A stretch of DNA of 64,000 bases, taken from assembly GCA_965279355.1 (NCBI GenBank), contig OZ257155.1, forward strand, positions 1,178,001-1,242,000, written 5' to 3'. Source of the stretch: G965279355 sp965279355 (GTDB taxonomy: Bacteria > Pseudomonadota > Alphaproteobacteria > CACIAM-22H2). The notes beneath the pieces were generated by a model. The model ran no database searches, was not told the origin of the DNA, and saw only the letters and a program-made list of their open reading frames with translations. Below, in pieces: positions 1-8,264 of the stretch. The translations under genes were made by a program, and so were the position numbers. The number at the start of each line of letters is the position of its first letter. The stretch's first letter is position 1.

Positions 1-120
1 GCGGAACCCGTCGAACGAGACGGTAACGCCGTCGAGATAGAGGATCGTATCGGCGGTCGAGGCCAGCGCCTGCGACGCGTTCGGGGCGGTCTCCTGCGGC
101 ATGGTCACGGAAGCATTCAT
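1..120 (-). CDS. urtD: Urea ABC transporter ATP-binding protein UrtD, N-terminal part only
   Basis: The window cuts this gene after its first 40 codons. It starts with ATG at 120 and stays open to the left edge. The readable end (ILYLDGVTVSFDGFR) is the opening beta strands of an ABC ATPase with the 'VSFDGF' aromatic region typical of UrtD/LivG-type subunits; the Walker motifs lie outside the window. Its ATG overlaps the urtC stop in an ATGA arrangement, so the two are probably translationally coupled. UrtD would be one of the two ATPases (UrtD, UrtE) energising high-affinity urea uptake. The identification rests mostly on position after urtC. Confidence 0.85.
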   Translation of the reverse strand, partial: MNASVTMPQETAPNASQALASTADTILYLDGVTVSFDGFR

Positions 121-1241
121 TCTGCGGCCACCGTCGTCGTCGCACGCCGTTGCCGGCGTTCACGCCATTGCCGCACGAGGCCGACGACACCGGTCGGCAT
201 GGCGAGTGTGACCAGGATGAAGAGTGCGCCGAGGAAGAACAGCCACAGCTCCGGTGCCGCGCCGGTCAGCCAGGTCTTGAACCAGTTGACCAGTCCGGCG
301 CCGAGGATGGCGCCAACCAGGGTGCCGCGCCCGCCAACCGCCACCCAGATCGCGATCTCGATCGAGTTGGCCGGCGAGAACTCGCTGGGGTTGATGATGC
401 CGACCTGCGGGACGTAGAGCGCCCCGGCCAGGCCCGCAAGCACCGCGGAGACCGTGAAGGCGAACAGCTTCGCGTTGGTGACGGAGTAGCCGAGGAACCG
501 CACGCGGCTCTCGGCATCGCGCAGCGCCAGCAGGAGCCGGCCAAGACGCGAGGTGACGATGAAGCGGCAGATCAGGAAAGCCAGGCCCAGCGCGACAATC
601 GTCACCATATAGAGGCCCAGACGCGTCGACGGCGCCTGCACCGTGAAGCCCAGGATTTCCTTGAAATCGGTCAGGCCGTTATTGCCGCCAAAGCCCATGT
701 CGTTGCGGAAGAATGCCAGCAGCAGAGCGAAGGTCAGCGCCTGGGTAATGATCGAGAGATAAACGCCCGTGACGCGCGAGCGGAATGCGAAGTATCCGAA
801 GACAAAGGCGAGAACGGCCGGCACCAGCAGCGCCATCACAAGGGCGAAGCCGAAGGAGTCGAAGCCGTACCAGTACCAGGGCAGTTCCTTCCAGTTCAGG
901 AACACCATGAAATCGGGCAGCTCCGCATTGCCATAGACGCCGCGCGTGCCGATCTGGCGCATCATGTACATGCCCATGCAATAGCCGCCGAGCGCGAAGA
1001 ACGCGCCGTGGCCAAGGCTGAGAATGCCGGCATAACCCCAGACGAGATCGAGCGCCAGGGCGAGGATCGCGTAGCAGGCGTATTTGCCGAGCAGCGGCAC
1101 CAGATAGTTCGGGATATGCAGGAACGATCCCTGCGCCGGCAGGATGTTCAATAGCGGCACCACGACGATCAGCACAAAGCCGACGCCGAGGAATGCCGCC
1201 CAGCCCTTTGGCCCCAGAAGAGAACGGAATGCCGTTGGCAT
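117..1241 (-). CDS. urtC: Urea ABC transporter permease UrtC
   Basis: This 374-residue inner-membrane permease belongs to the LivM-like branched-chain amino acid/urea family. It begins MPTAFRSLLG and has about ten hydrophobic segments, including the family loop 'LGHGAFFALGGYCMGMYMM' and the later 'FSPANSIEIAIWVAVGGRGTL' region characteristic of UrtC. The ATG at 1241 lies one base after the urtB stop, and the C terminus overlaps the urtD start. A longer open frame runs upstream to 1667, but that stretch is Arg/Ser/Trp-rich shadow of urtB and is rejected. Length agrees with the family (about 360-380 residues). It pairs with UrtB to form the urea channel. Confidence 0.95.
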   Translation of the reverse strand: MPTAFRSLLGPKGWAAFLGVGFVLIVVVPLLNILPAQGSFLHIPNYLVPLLGKYACYAILALALDLVWGYAGILSLGHGAFFALGGYCMGMYMMRQIGTRGVYGNAELPDFMVFLNWKELPWYWYGFDSFGFALVMALLVPAVLAFVFGYFAFRSRVTGVYLSIITQALTFALLLAFFRNDMGFGGNNGLTDFKEILGFTVQAPSTRLGLYMVTIVALGLAFLICRFIVTSRLGRLLLALRDAESRVRFLGYSVTNAKLFAFTVSAVLAGLAGALYVPQVGIINPSEFSPANSIEIAIWVAVGGRGTLVGAILGAGLVNWFKTWLTGAAPELWLFFLGALFILVTLAMPTGVVGLVRQWRERRQRRATTTVAAE

Positions 1242-1242
1242 A

Positions 1243-3222
1243 TCAGGTCTCCACCGAGCGGCCACGCAACGCGAACAACCCGCGCGGCCGCTTCTGGATA
1301 AACAGGATGATGAAGACCAGAACCGCGATCTTGCCCAGCACGGCGCCGGCGAACGGCTCCAGGAACTTGTTGATGATACCCAGCGACATGGCACCCACCA
1401 GCGTCCCCAGCAGATTGCCGACACCGCCGAACACGACGACCATGAAGCTGTCGACGATGTAGATCGTGCCCAGATTGGGGCTGACATTGCCGATCTGGCT
1501 GAGCGCGACCCCCGCCATGCCGGCGATGCCGGAGCCCAGGCCGAAGGTGAAGGCATCGACCCGCGCCGTGGGGATGCCCATGGCCGACGCCATGTCGCGG
1601 TTCTGGGTGACGGCCCGCATATGCAGGCCGAACGAGGTCCGCTGCAGCACCAGCGCAATGACACCAAGCACGATGAAACAGAAGAGGATGATGTAGAGCC
1701 GGTTCCAGGTGATATCGAACCCGCCGATCACCTCGAAACCGCCGGTCATCCATGACGGGTTTGCCACCTCGCGGTTGGAGGCGCCGAAGACGACACGAAC
1801 TAACTGCTGCAGCATCAGGCTGATGCCCCAGGTGGCCAGCAATGTTTCAAGCGGCCGACCGTAAAGGAACCGGATGATCGAGCGTTCCATGGCGATACCG
1901 AACGCGGCTGCAACCACAAAGCCGACCGGGATTGCCGCGAGAAGATAACCGTCGATCCAGCCCGGCGGCAGGAAGGCGCGGAAGAATTCCTGCACCACGA
2001 ATGCCGAATAGGCGCCGAGCATGATCATTTCGCCATGCGCCATGTTAATGACGCCCATAACGCCGAACGTGATTGCGAGGCCGATGGCGGCCAGCAGCAG
2101 CACGCTGCCGAGGCTGATGCCCTGGAAGAGGTTCGCCGCATAGCCGATAAATGTGAGCTTTGTCTGAACGGTATCGAACGCCTTGCTGACCGCGGCCTTT
2201 ACCTCGGGTTCGGTTTCGGCACTCATCCGCCCCTGCAGGATCGCGCGGACGCGCAGGTCCGTCGTGTTGGCCAGCACGCCGACTGCGGCAATCCGCTGGT
2301 CTTTGTCCCCTTCGACGACTTCCGTTGCCGCGATCGACAGGCCGATGGCCCGCTTCACAGAGGCTTCGCGCTCCTTTTCATAAGCGTCGCGGAGCAGCGC
2401 CAGCGCTTCGGCCGAAGCGCCGCCGAGCAAGGCATTCGCCGCCGCACGGCGCTGGGCACCCTGGGCGCTGGACAGGCCGAGGCGGCCGATGGCTTCGCGC
2501 AGCACATTGCGGATGTTGTTGTTGACGACGACGGGGTCGAGCGAATTGAGCGCGACGATGCCGGCTGATTCCGCAGTGGTCGCATCGGTGATGCGAACTT
2601 CGTTACCGCTGCGGTCGCCGATCACCATCACGCTATCGCTGCGCTGGATGAACAGGCGGCCGTCGATCATCGCCTGGAAGATTGGAATCGCTCGCGCATC
2701 GCCAAGCGCGGTCAGCTTGGTAATAGCCGCCGACTTGGCGGCGAATGATTCGGCATTGAGCTGTTTGACCGCCGCGACGAAATCGAGCGGCCCGTCATCC
2801 TGCTTGTCGGCGCTGACGCCGGCGCTTTGCAGGATCGTCTGCGCCGTCTGATCGAGCGCGATGGCTTCCAGATCTTCCGACTTCGCCATGTCTTCGATAT
2901 CGCCGGTGGCCGCATTGGTGACGACGTACATCTCGCCGTCTTTCTCGCCGATGACGATCGCATCGTCGGCGACGCGGCGGAACAGATTGCCGCCGGCCAG
3001 CGCTTCAAGCGCCGCCTTGGCCTTGGGGTCGTCGCTTGCGGCCAGCGCCTCGATGGACGATTTGGGATCGGGATCGGTCAGGCCGATCAGCAGGTCCTTC
3101 AGCTCCTGCGCCATCGCGCCGGATGCGAGCCCCACCAGAAAAAACAGTGCCGTCAGAAAAACGCGCAGCGAACGGCAACGATAAGAAAATTCGGACAAAA
3201 TCATGGCCCCCACGCCAGCCAT
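1243..3222 (-). CDS. urtB: Urea ABC transporter permease UrtB with long N-terminal periplasmic domain
   Basis: This 659-residue protein has a signal-like hydrophobic segment (about residues 20-38, ending GAMAQ). A soluble alpha-helical domain of about 320 residues follows, then a LivH-like permease domain with 'ISLGSVLLLAAIGLAITFGVMGVINMAHGE', typical of UrtB. The soluble part contains two similar units (about residues 72-130 and 180-240), each with a 'G.LF.R.dD..VIG...G' core, so it looks internally duplicated. Two starts are possible: ATG 3222, or ATG 3204, which has a purine-rich GGGGG just upstream. It lies between urtA and urtC, and a terminator-like hairpin separates it from urtA. It forms the membrane pore with UrtC. 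Confidence 0.93.
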   Translation of the reverse strand: MAGVGAMILSEFSYRCRSLRVFLTALFFLVGLASGAMAQELKDLLIGLTDPDPKSSIEALAASDDPKAKAALEALAGGNLFRRVADDAIVIGEKDGEMYVVTNAATGDIEDMAKSEDLEAIALDQTAQTILQSAGVSADKQDDGPLDFVAAVKQLNAESFAAKSAAITKLTALGDARAIPIFQAMIDGRLFIQRSDSVMVIGDRSGNEVRITDATTAESAGIVALNSLDPVVVNNNIRNVLREAIGRLGLSSAQGAQRRAAANALLGGASAEALALLRDAYEKEREASVKRAIGLSIAATEVVEGDKDQRIAAVGVLANTTDLRVRAILQGRMSAETEPEVKAAVSKAFDTVQTKLTFIGYAANLFQGISLGSVLLLAAIGLAITFGVMGVINMAHGEMIMLGAYSAFVVQEFFRAFLPPGWIDGYLLAAIPVGFVVAAAFGIAMERSIIRFLYGRPLETLLATWGISLMLQQLVRVVFGASNREVANPSWMTGGFEVIGGFDITWNRLYIILFCFIVLGVIALVLQRTSFGLHMRAVTQNRDMASAMGIPTARVDAFTFGLGSGIAGMAGVALSQIGNVSPNLGTIYIVDSFMVVVFGGVGNLLGTLVGAMSLGIINKFLEPFAGAVLGKIAVLVFIILFIQKRPRGLFALRGRSVET

Positions 3223-3246
3223 TTTCTTAGTACAGGTGACACCTAG

Positions 3247-3278
3247 AAAAAAGGGCCGCCCGCCGAAGCGGACGGCCC
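3247..3278 (-). terminator. Intrinsic terminator/attenuator between urtA and urtB
   Basis: On the minus strand an 11-base arm (GGGCCGTCCGC), a TTCG tetraloop and a matching arm (GCGGGCGGCCC, one G-T pair) form a very stable hairpin, directly followed by six T residues. It lies 15 bases after the urtA stop and before urtB. In binding-protein-dependent ABC operons such hairpins usually allow partial read-through, so that the periplasmic protein is made in excess of the membrane subunits. Confidence 0.85.
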
Positions 3279-3292
3279 CTCGGCACCCCTGA

Positions 3293-4582
3293 TTACATCT
3301 TGTACTTCGGCGTCGTGCAGTTGCCGCAGACCCAGGGATAGGTCCAGTCGGCAGTCAGCTTGGCGCTTTCCGGAATGTACTTCGACCACGCTTCGGCCTT
3401 GACGGGGCCGCGGGTCTTCCAGACGACGTTGAACTGGCCGTCGGGGCGGATTTCACCGATATAGACCGGCTTCGACAGGTGATGGTTCGTGTTCATCACC
3501 GAGACGAAACCGGACGGCGCGGTGACCTTCTGGCCGTACATGGCCTGACGGACCGCGTCGACCTGGGTCGTGCCCGCCTGGGCGACGGCCTGGGCCCACA
3601 TCTTGAAGCCGATATAGGTGGCTTCCATCGGATCGTTCGTCACCCGCTTCGGGTTCTTGATGAACGTCGTCCATTCCTTGATGAACGCGTCGTTCGTGCG
3701 GTTCTTGACCGACTGGAAGTAATTCCAGGCGGCAAGGTGGCCGACGAGGTTGCTGGTGTCGATGCCGGCGAGTTCTTCCTCACCGACCGAGAACGCGACC
3801 ACCGGAATATCCGAGGCCTTGATGCCGGCGTTGGCGAGTTCCTTGTAGAAGGGAACGTTGGCGTCGCCGTTGATGGTCGACACAACGGCCGTCTTCTTGC
3901 CGGCGGCGCCGAACCGCTTGATGTCGGCGACGATGGTCTGCCAGTCGGAATGACCGAACGGCGTGTAGTTGATCATGATGTCTTCTTGCTTGACGCCCTT
4001 GGCCTTCAGGAACGCCTCAAGAATTTTGTTCGTCGTGCGCGGATAGACGTAGTCGGTGCCGGCGAGCACCCAGCGCTTCACATCGCCGCCTTCCTTGCTC
4101 ATCAGGTATTCGACGGCCGGGATCGCCTGCTGGTTCGGCGCGGCGCCGGTGTAGAACACGTTGCGCGAGCTTTCTTCGCCTTCGTACTGCACCGGATAGA
4201 AGAGCATGCTGTTGAGCTCTTCGAAGACCGGCAGGACCGACTTGCGGGACACCGAGGTCCAGCAGCCGAACACCACGTCGACCTTCTCCTTCGAGATCAG
4301 CTCGCGGGCCTTTTCGGCGAAAAGCGGCCAATCGGAAGCCGGATCGACGACGACAGCCTCGACCTTCCGACCGAGCAGACCGCCCTTTTTGTTGAGATCG
4401 TCGACCATCATCAGGACGGTGTCCTTGAGAGTGGTCTCGCTGATCGCCATCGTGCCCGACAGCGAATGAAGGACGCCGACCTTGATCGGCGGCTGTTGCG
4501 CGGCGGCGGGTGAAGCGACAAAGCCAATGAGGCCCGCCGTCACCACGGCTGCCGCAGCGCGTGAAAGGTTAAATTTCCGCAC
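3293..4582 (-). CDS. urtA: Urea ABC transporter substrate-binding protein UrtA
   Basis: A 429-residue periplasmic urea-binding protein. The start chosen is GTG 4582, giving a clean signal peptide (MRKFNLSRAAAAVVTAGLIG.. cut after ASPAAA). AGGAGAG lies six bases upstream. The frame extends to an ATG at 4705, but that would place the sigma-54 promoter inside the gene and bury the signal peptide at residue 42, so it is rejected. The mature sequence starts 'IKVGVLHSLSGTMAISE', which is diagnostic of UrtA/AmiC-type receptors. The C terminus 'TYPWVCGNCTTPKYKM' carries the cysteine pair common in UrtA. It is the first gene of the urtABCD operon and probably nitrogen-regulated. Confidence 0.96.
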   Translation of the reverse strand: MRKFNLSRAAAAVVTAGLIGFVASPAAAQQPPIKVGVLHSLSGTMAISETTLKDTVLMMVDDLNKKGGLLGRKVEAVVVDPASDWPLFAEKARELISKEKVDVVFGCWTSVSRKSVLPVFEELNSMLFYPVQYEGEESSRNVFYTGAAPNQQAIPAVEYLMSKEGGDVKRWVLAGTDYVYPRTTNKILEAFLKAKGVKQEDIMINYTPFGHSDWQTIVADIKRFGAAGKKTAVVSTINGDANVPFYKELANAGIKASDIPVVAFSVGEEELAGIDTSNLVGHLAAWNYFQSVKNRTNDAFIKEWTTFIKNPKRVTNDPMEATYIGFKMWAQAVAQAGTTQVDAVRQAMYGQKVTAPSGFVSVMNTNHHLSKPVYIGEIRPDGQFNVVWKTRGPVKAEAWSKYIPESAKLTADWTYPWVCGNCTTPKYKM

Positions 4583-4588
4583 GAATAT

Positions 4589-4595
4589 CTCTCCT
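4589..4595 (-). promoter_or_regulatory. Ribosome binding site deciding the urtA GTG start
   Basis: On the minus strand AGGAGAG stands six bases before GTG 4582. No comparable site precedes the ATG at 4705, so this site fixes the start of urtA. Confidence 0.75.
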
Positions 4596-4648
4596 CTGTA
4601 TCCCTGGTTGGCGACTGCGCGTCGATGCGGGCAGCCTGCGGGACACTT

Positions 4649-4664
4649 AGCGAGAGTTGTGCCA
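4649..4664 (-). promoter_or_regulatory. Sigma-54 (-24/-12) promoter of urtA
   Basis: The minus strand reads TGGCACAACTCTCGCT. Against the consensus TGGCAC-N5-TTGCW it has the invariant GG (-24) and GC (-12) at the exact required spacing, with one core mismatch (TCGC for TTGC). Transcription would begin near 4638, leaving a leader of about 56 bases before the urtA GTG. This matches the known nitrogen-limitation control of urea transporters through RpoN and NtrC. Confidence 0.7.
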
Positions 4665-4714
4665 AGTTCGTGAACGGCGGAGACCCGGGTGGGACCCCGG
4701 TTCATGCAATAGAA

Positions 4715-4731
4715 TGCACCGTTCTAAAGCA
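4715..4731. promoter_or_regulatory. Possible NtrC enhancer site upstream of urtA
   Basis: TGCACC, five bases, then AAAGCA. The left half matches the NtrC consensus TGCACC-N5-GGTGCA exactly, and the right half matches at three of six positions. It would lie about 78-94 bases upstream of the predicted start, a reasonable distance for an enhancer-binding protein. Only one half is strong. Confidence 0.35.
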
Positions 4732-4794
4732 GGCACGTGTCCGGAATGCGTTATTTTTAGGCAGTACCGGGTGAAAGCCTAATTTATGTGCAAA

Positions 4795-6723
4795 TCATCC
4801 GGCTAGGCGCCGTGCCTCTGCCCGACCGGCGAAAGCAGTCTCTGCATACTCTGCAAGCGCATCGATGGTGCTTTCGACACTACCTGCCGTCGTATCGACG
4901 ACCAGATCGGCGGCCGTCGGAGGCTCGTAAGGGGCCGAAACGCCGGTGAACTGGGGGATCTCCCCGGCTTCCGCCTTCGCATAGAGCCGTTTCGGATCAC
5001 GGGCGCGGCAGGTTGCCACATCCGCCTTCACATAGACCTCGTGGAAGCTCTCGCCGACGATGCGGCGCGCATTCTGGCGGTCCGCGGCCAACGGCGAGAT
5101 CAGCGCCGAGATGACGATAAAACCGGAATCGGCAAACAGGCGTGCCACCTCCGCCGTGCGGCGGATGTTTTCCGTCCGCTCCGCCGGGCTGAAGCCGAGG
5201 TCGCTATTGAGGCCCTGACGCAGATTGTCGCCGTCCAGCACGTAGACCTGACGGCCCTTGGCGAACAGACGACGCAGCAGCGCCATCGCCAGCGTTGATT
5301 TGCCGGCGCCGGACAGCCCTGTCAGCCACAGCACGCCGCCGCGATGACCATTGGCCTCGGCCCGTTCCGTCGCGTCGACCGTCGCGCGAACGCCGACGAC
5401 ATTCGCCTGGATCGCCACCGCCTGCTCGATCGTGCAGCCGGCAACGACGCGGAAGCCGTCGATGAGGACACCGCGGCCGGTCCGCGGATTGACGGCGAAC
5501 GTATCCAGCGCCATGCGGGCGCGACTGCGCAGACGAACGACGGCGACGCCGTTCTGCTCAACCTGCTCACCCGATGCGTGGGTCAGGCCCTGAATATCGA
5601 TGACACGCTCGAAGGCTTCGACCACCACGTCGTAGCGCGCGGTGCCGAGACGCAAGGTCAGACGCTTGCCGATCTGCAGCGCTTCGCGGTCCAGCCAGAT
5701 CAGCCGGGCCAGCACAGCCTGTGTCTCATCGGGCGATGTGTCGGGTGAGGTCGCAAGATGACCGCGCTCGACGAAGATTTCCTCATCGAGGGTGAGCGCC
5801 ACGCTGTCGCCGGTCTTGCCTTCCCTGGGCGCCTCGTCGCGGTTCCAGGTTTCGAGGCTGGCGATGCGGGCGATGGCGCCGTGCGGCGCAAAGCGCAGGG
5901 CGTCGCCGACGCGCAGCGAACCGCTTTCGATACGGCCGACGATGTAGCGCTTCTCGTCGATGCGGTAGACATCCTGCACCGGCAGGCGCAGCGGCAGCTC
6001 GGTCGACTGGACGCGCGGCTCGAAGCGGTCCAGCGCCCTGACCAGGGTCGGGCCGTCATACCAGGGCATCGAGAGTCCCGGCTGCACGATGTTCTCGCCG
6101 GCACGGGCGGACAGCGGAATGATGAAGGACGGATCGATGTCGATGCCGCGGAGATAGGTGCGGATTTCATCCGCGACGGCATTGAAGCGAGTCTGGTCGT
6201 AGCCGATGAGATCCATCTTGTTGACCGCGACGATCACCTGCTTCACGCCCAGCAGTTCCAGCACATAGGCATGGCGGCGGGTCTGCTCGCTCACGCCGAT
6301 CGCAGCGTCGATCACCAGGACCGCGGCGTCCGCATTGGCGGCGCCGGACAGCATGTTGCGCAGGAATTCCTTGTGCCCCGGCGCGTCAATGACGACATAA
6401 CGCCGGCGGTCGGTGTGGAACCACACCTGCGTCGTGTCGACGGTGATGCCCTGGTCGCGCTCGATCTGCAGCGCATCCAGCACGAAAGACCACTCGACCT
6501 CGAGGCCGCGTTTCTCCGAGATGGCGCGGATCTGGGCCAACTTGTCTTCGGGAAGCGAGTTCGTGTCGTGCAGCAGGCGCCCGACCAGCGTCGACTTGCC
6601 GTGATCGACATGGCCGACGATGACGATCGGCATCGCGCGGCCGCGCGACTGCCGGCCCGTCAGAACCGTCGCCAGGCCGCTGATTGTCGGAGCGCCCTCA
6701 ACCGTCAGTGTATCGTGTGCCAT
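4795..6723 (-). CDS. cysNC: Bifunctional sulfate adenylyltransferase large subunit / APS kinase (CysN-CysC fusion)
   Basis: This 642-residue fusion makes APS from sulfate and ATP (with CysD, driven by GTP hydrolysis) and then phosphorylates APS to PAPS. The GTPase part shows G1 GHVDHGKST (37-45), G3 DAPGH (113-117) and G4 NKMD (168-171), followed by EF-Tu-like beta-barrel domains. The APS kinase part begins near residue 465 with P-loop GLSGAGKST (469-477), then DGDNLRQGLNSDLGF and the ISPLAADRQ segment. It starts at ATG 6723, directly after the cysD stop. It is the last gene of the sulfate operon on this strand. Cytoplasmic. Confidence 0.97.
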   Translation of the reverse strand: MAHDTLTVEGAPTISGLATVLTGRQSRGRAMPIVIVGHVDHGKSTLVGRLLHDTNSLPEDKLAQIRAISEKRGLEVEWSFVLDALQIERDQGITVDTTQVWFHTDRRRYVVIDAPGHKEFLRNMLSGAANADAAVLVIDAAIGVSEQTRRHAYVLELLGVKQVIVAVNKMDLIGYDQTRFNAVADEIRTYLRGIDIDPSFIIPLSARAGENIVQPGLSMPWYDGPTLVRALDRFEPRVQSTELPLRLPVQDVYRIDEKRYIVGRIESGSLRVGDALRFAPHGAIARIASLETWNRDEAPREGKTGDSVALTLDEEIFVERGHLATSPDTSPDETQAVLARLIWLDREALQIGKRLTLRLGTARYDVVVEAFERVIDIQGLTHASGEQVEQNGVAVVRLRSRARMALDTFAVNPRTGRGVLIDGFRVVAGCTIEQAVAIQANVVGVRATVDATERAEANGHRGGVLWLTGLSGAGKSTLAMALLRRLFAKGRQVYVLDGDNLRQGLNSDLGFSPAERTENIRRTAEVARLFADSGFIVISALISPLAADRQNARRIVGESFHEVYVKADVATCRARDPKRLYAKAEAGEIPQFTGVSAPYEPPTAADLVVDTTAGSVESTIDALAEYAETAFAGRAEARRLAG

Positions 6724-7518
6724 TTACATATACCCAGCGACGCGAAGCCGCTCGAAGGCGTCTTCGGATTCATGATCCATCGCCCGCCCTGCCCGCTCGG
6801 GCTGACGGGTGTTCTCAAGTTCGGTGATGATCGACGGAATGGTGTCGGCCGTGCTGTCGATCGGGAAGGTGATGCCGATCTCGCCCAGCGAGCGGTAGCG
6901 CTTGCCGTCGCGCGCGAAATAGAGCGGGACGACCGGAATATTCTCGCGCTGGATGTAGCGCCAGATATCGACCTCGGTCCAGTGCAGCAGCGGATGGATG
7001 CGCACATGGACGCCCGGCGGATAGTCCGTGTTGTAATAGTCCCAGAACTCCGGCGGCTGATCGCGGAAATCCCACTGACCGTCCTGCGCGCGCGGGCTGA
7101 ACACACGCTCCTTGGCGCGCGTGGCCTGCTCGTCGCGGCGGATGCCGGCGATGATGCCGTTGAAGCCGTAACGCTCGATCGCCTGCTTCAATCCACCCGT
7201 CTTGCGCGCGGCCAGCCGCGATCCCGGCGGCAGCGACGGGTCCGTGGTCTCAATGCCGGGGCACGAATCGGCGATCAGGTTGAGGCCCCACTCAGGTCCA
7301 TAACGGTCACGAAACGCATAGGTCTCGGGAAACTCGAGGCCGGTGTCGAGATGCATCACCGGGAACGGCACGCGACCCAGGAAAGCCTTCTTGGCCAGCC
7401 AGATCATGACGTTGGAATCCTTGCCGAGTGACCACAGCATCGCGATCCTGTCGAGGCGATTATAGGCCTCGCGCAGGATGTAAATGCTCTGCGATTCCAG
7501 CCAGTCCAGATCGTCCAT
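6724..7518 (-). CDS. cysD: Sulfate adenylyltransferase small subunit CysD
   Basis: A 264-residue PP-loop ATP sulfurylase catalytic subunit, partner of CysN. The SLGKDSNVM PP-loop is near residue 30, with 'FPVMHLDTGLEFPETYAFRD' after it and a GIRRDEQ.RAKER segment typical of CysD. The start is ATG 7518, which shares one base with the cysH stop (TGATG), giving MDDLDWLESQSIYILREAYN as in homologues. The open frame continues upstream through a phenylalanine run encoded by a TTC repeat; that is cysH read in another frame. Slightly shorter than enterobacterial CysD (about 300 residues). Confidence 0.96.
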   Translation of the reverse strand: MDDLDWLESQSIYILREAYNRLDRIAMLWSLGKDSNVMIWLAKKAFLGRVPFPVMHLDTGLEFPETYAFRDRYGPEWGLNLIADSCPGIETTDPSLPPGSRLAARKTGGLKQAIERYGFNGIIAGIRRDEQATRAKERVFSPRAQDGQWDFRDQPPEFWDYYNTDYPPGVHVRIHPLLHWTEVDIWRYIQRENIPVVPLYFARDGKRYRSLGEIGITFPIDSTADTIPSIITELENTRQPERAGRAMDHESEDAFERLRVAGYM

Positions 7519-8264
7519 CACTCGTCCCGCGTCGAAAGAGAAGAAGAAGAAGAAGAAGGCAGATGAATGCCGCATTCGGTTTTGGCTTTGTCACGCCAGC
7601 GGCCGGCGCGCGCATCCTCGCCGGCAGCGGCGCGATCCGAGCACGGCATGCAGCCGACAGACCGGAAGCCATCCTCTTCGAGAGGATGATGGGGCAGATC
7701 GTAAGCTGTGAAATAGGCAACGATCTCTTCGGGACCGAAATCCGCCAGCGGGTTGAGCTTGATCTTGCCATCCGCGGCTTCAACGGACGGCAGTGTCGCG
7801 CGCAACCCGCCATGCGAGCGCTTGCGACCGTTGATCCAGGCATCGAAACCATCCAGCGCCTTCGCCAACGGCTCAACCTTGCGGATCAGGCAGCAGCGGT
7901 CGGGGTTGGACCGCCAAAGCGCGCCTTCGGGATCTTCGGCCTGCACGCGTGCCGGATCTGGCGTGATGCTGCGCACATCGGTCAGGCCCAGCTTGCGGAT
8001 CAACTGATCGCGATAACGCAGGGTCTCGCCGAACAATTTGCCGGTTTCGAGAAACACCACCGGCGTCGACGGATCGATCTGGGCGACCATATGCAACAGC
8101 ACCGCCGCTTCTATGCCGAAAGACGACACCAGCGCGATCCGGCCGGGGAACTCATGACGGATCGCTTGACGCAGCAACGCCTCGCCCTCAAGCGCAGCCA
8201 GCCTGTCCGCAATCGCAGAAACGCGATGCGGCTGTACCGCTGCCACGGGCGAGGTAGATGTCAT
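7518..8264 (-). CDS. cysH: Assimilatory APS reductase (CysH, [4Fe-4S] type)
   Basis: A 248-residue phosphoadenylyl/adenylyl sulfate reductase that yields sulfite using thioredoxin or glutaredoxin. It carries the Cys pairs of the iron-sulfur subclass, CC at 124-125 and CxxC at 205/208, plus the catalytic C-terminal ECGIH cysteine (231). Enzymes with these clusters normally prefer APS over PAPS. The C terminus after ECGIH is an unusual serine run encoded by a TCT/TTC triplet repeat. The start at ATG 8264 overlaps the upstream DUF934 stop as ATGA, and the stop overlaps the cysD start. It lies in the middle of the cysG-to-cysNC operon. Confidence 0.95.
   Translation of the reverse strand: MTSTSPVAAVQPHRVSAIADRLAALEGEALLRQAIRHEFPGRIALVSSFGIEAAVLLHMVAQIDPSTPVVFLETGKLFGETLRYRDQLIRKLGLTDVRSITPDPARVQAEDPEGALWRSNPDRCCLIRKVEPLAKALDGFDAWINGRKRSHGGLRATLPSVEAADGKIKLNPLADFGPEEIVAYFTAYDLPHHPLEEDGFRSVGCMPCSDRAAAGEDARAGRWRDKAKTECGIHLPSSSSSSLSTRDE
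7540..7557. repeat. (GAA)6 triplet microsatellite inside the cysH 3' end
   Basis: Six perfect GAA units on the plus strand encode the serine run at the CysH C terminus, about 20 bases before the cysH/cysD junction. Slippage in multiples of three would change only the serine tail length, without shifting frame. Confidence 0.9.

Noticed and set aside
150..1154. Long plus-strand open frame opposite urtC, and many similar ones across the window
   Set aside because: Antisense shadows of GC-rich genes: Arg/Asp/His/Gln-rich composition, no domain pattern, no ribosome binding site.
4583..4705. Longer urtA frame starting at ATG 4705
   Set aside because: It buries the signal peptide and includes the sigma-54 promoter; GTG 4582 has a proper ribosome binding site.
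4757..4782. Inverted repeat TTAGGC...GCCTAA downstream of cysNC
   Set aside because: The stem is only six bases with a 14-base loop and no T run on the minus strand, so I do not call it a terminator.
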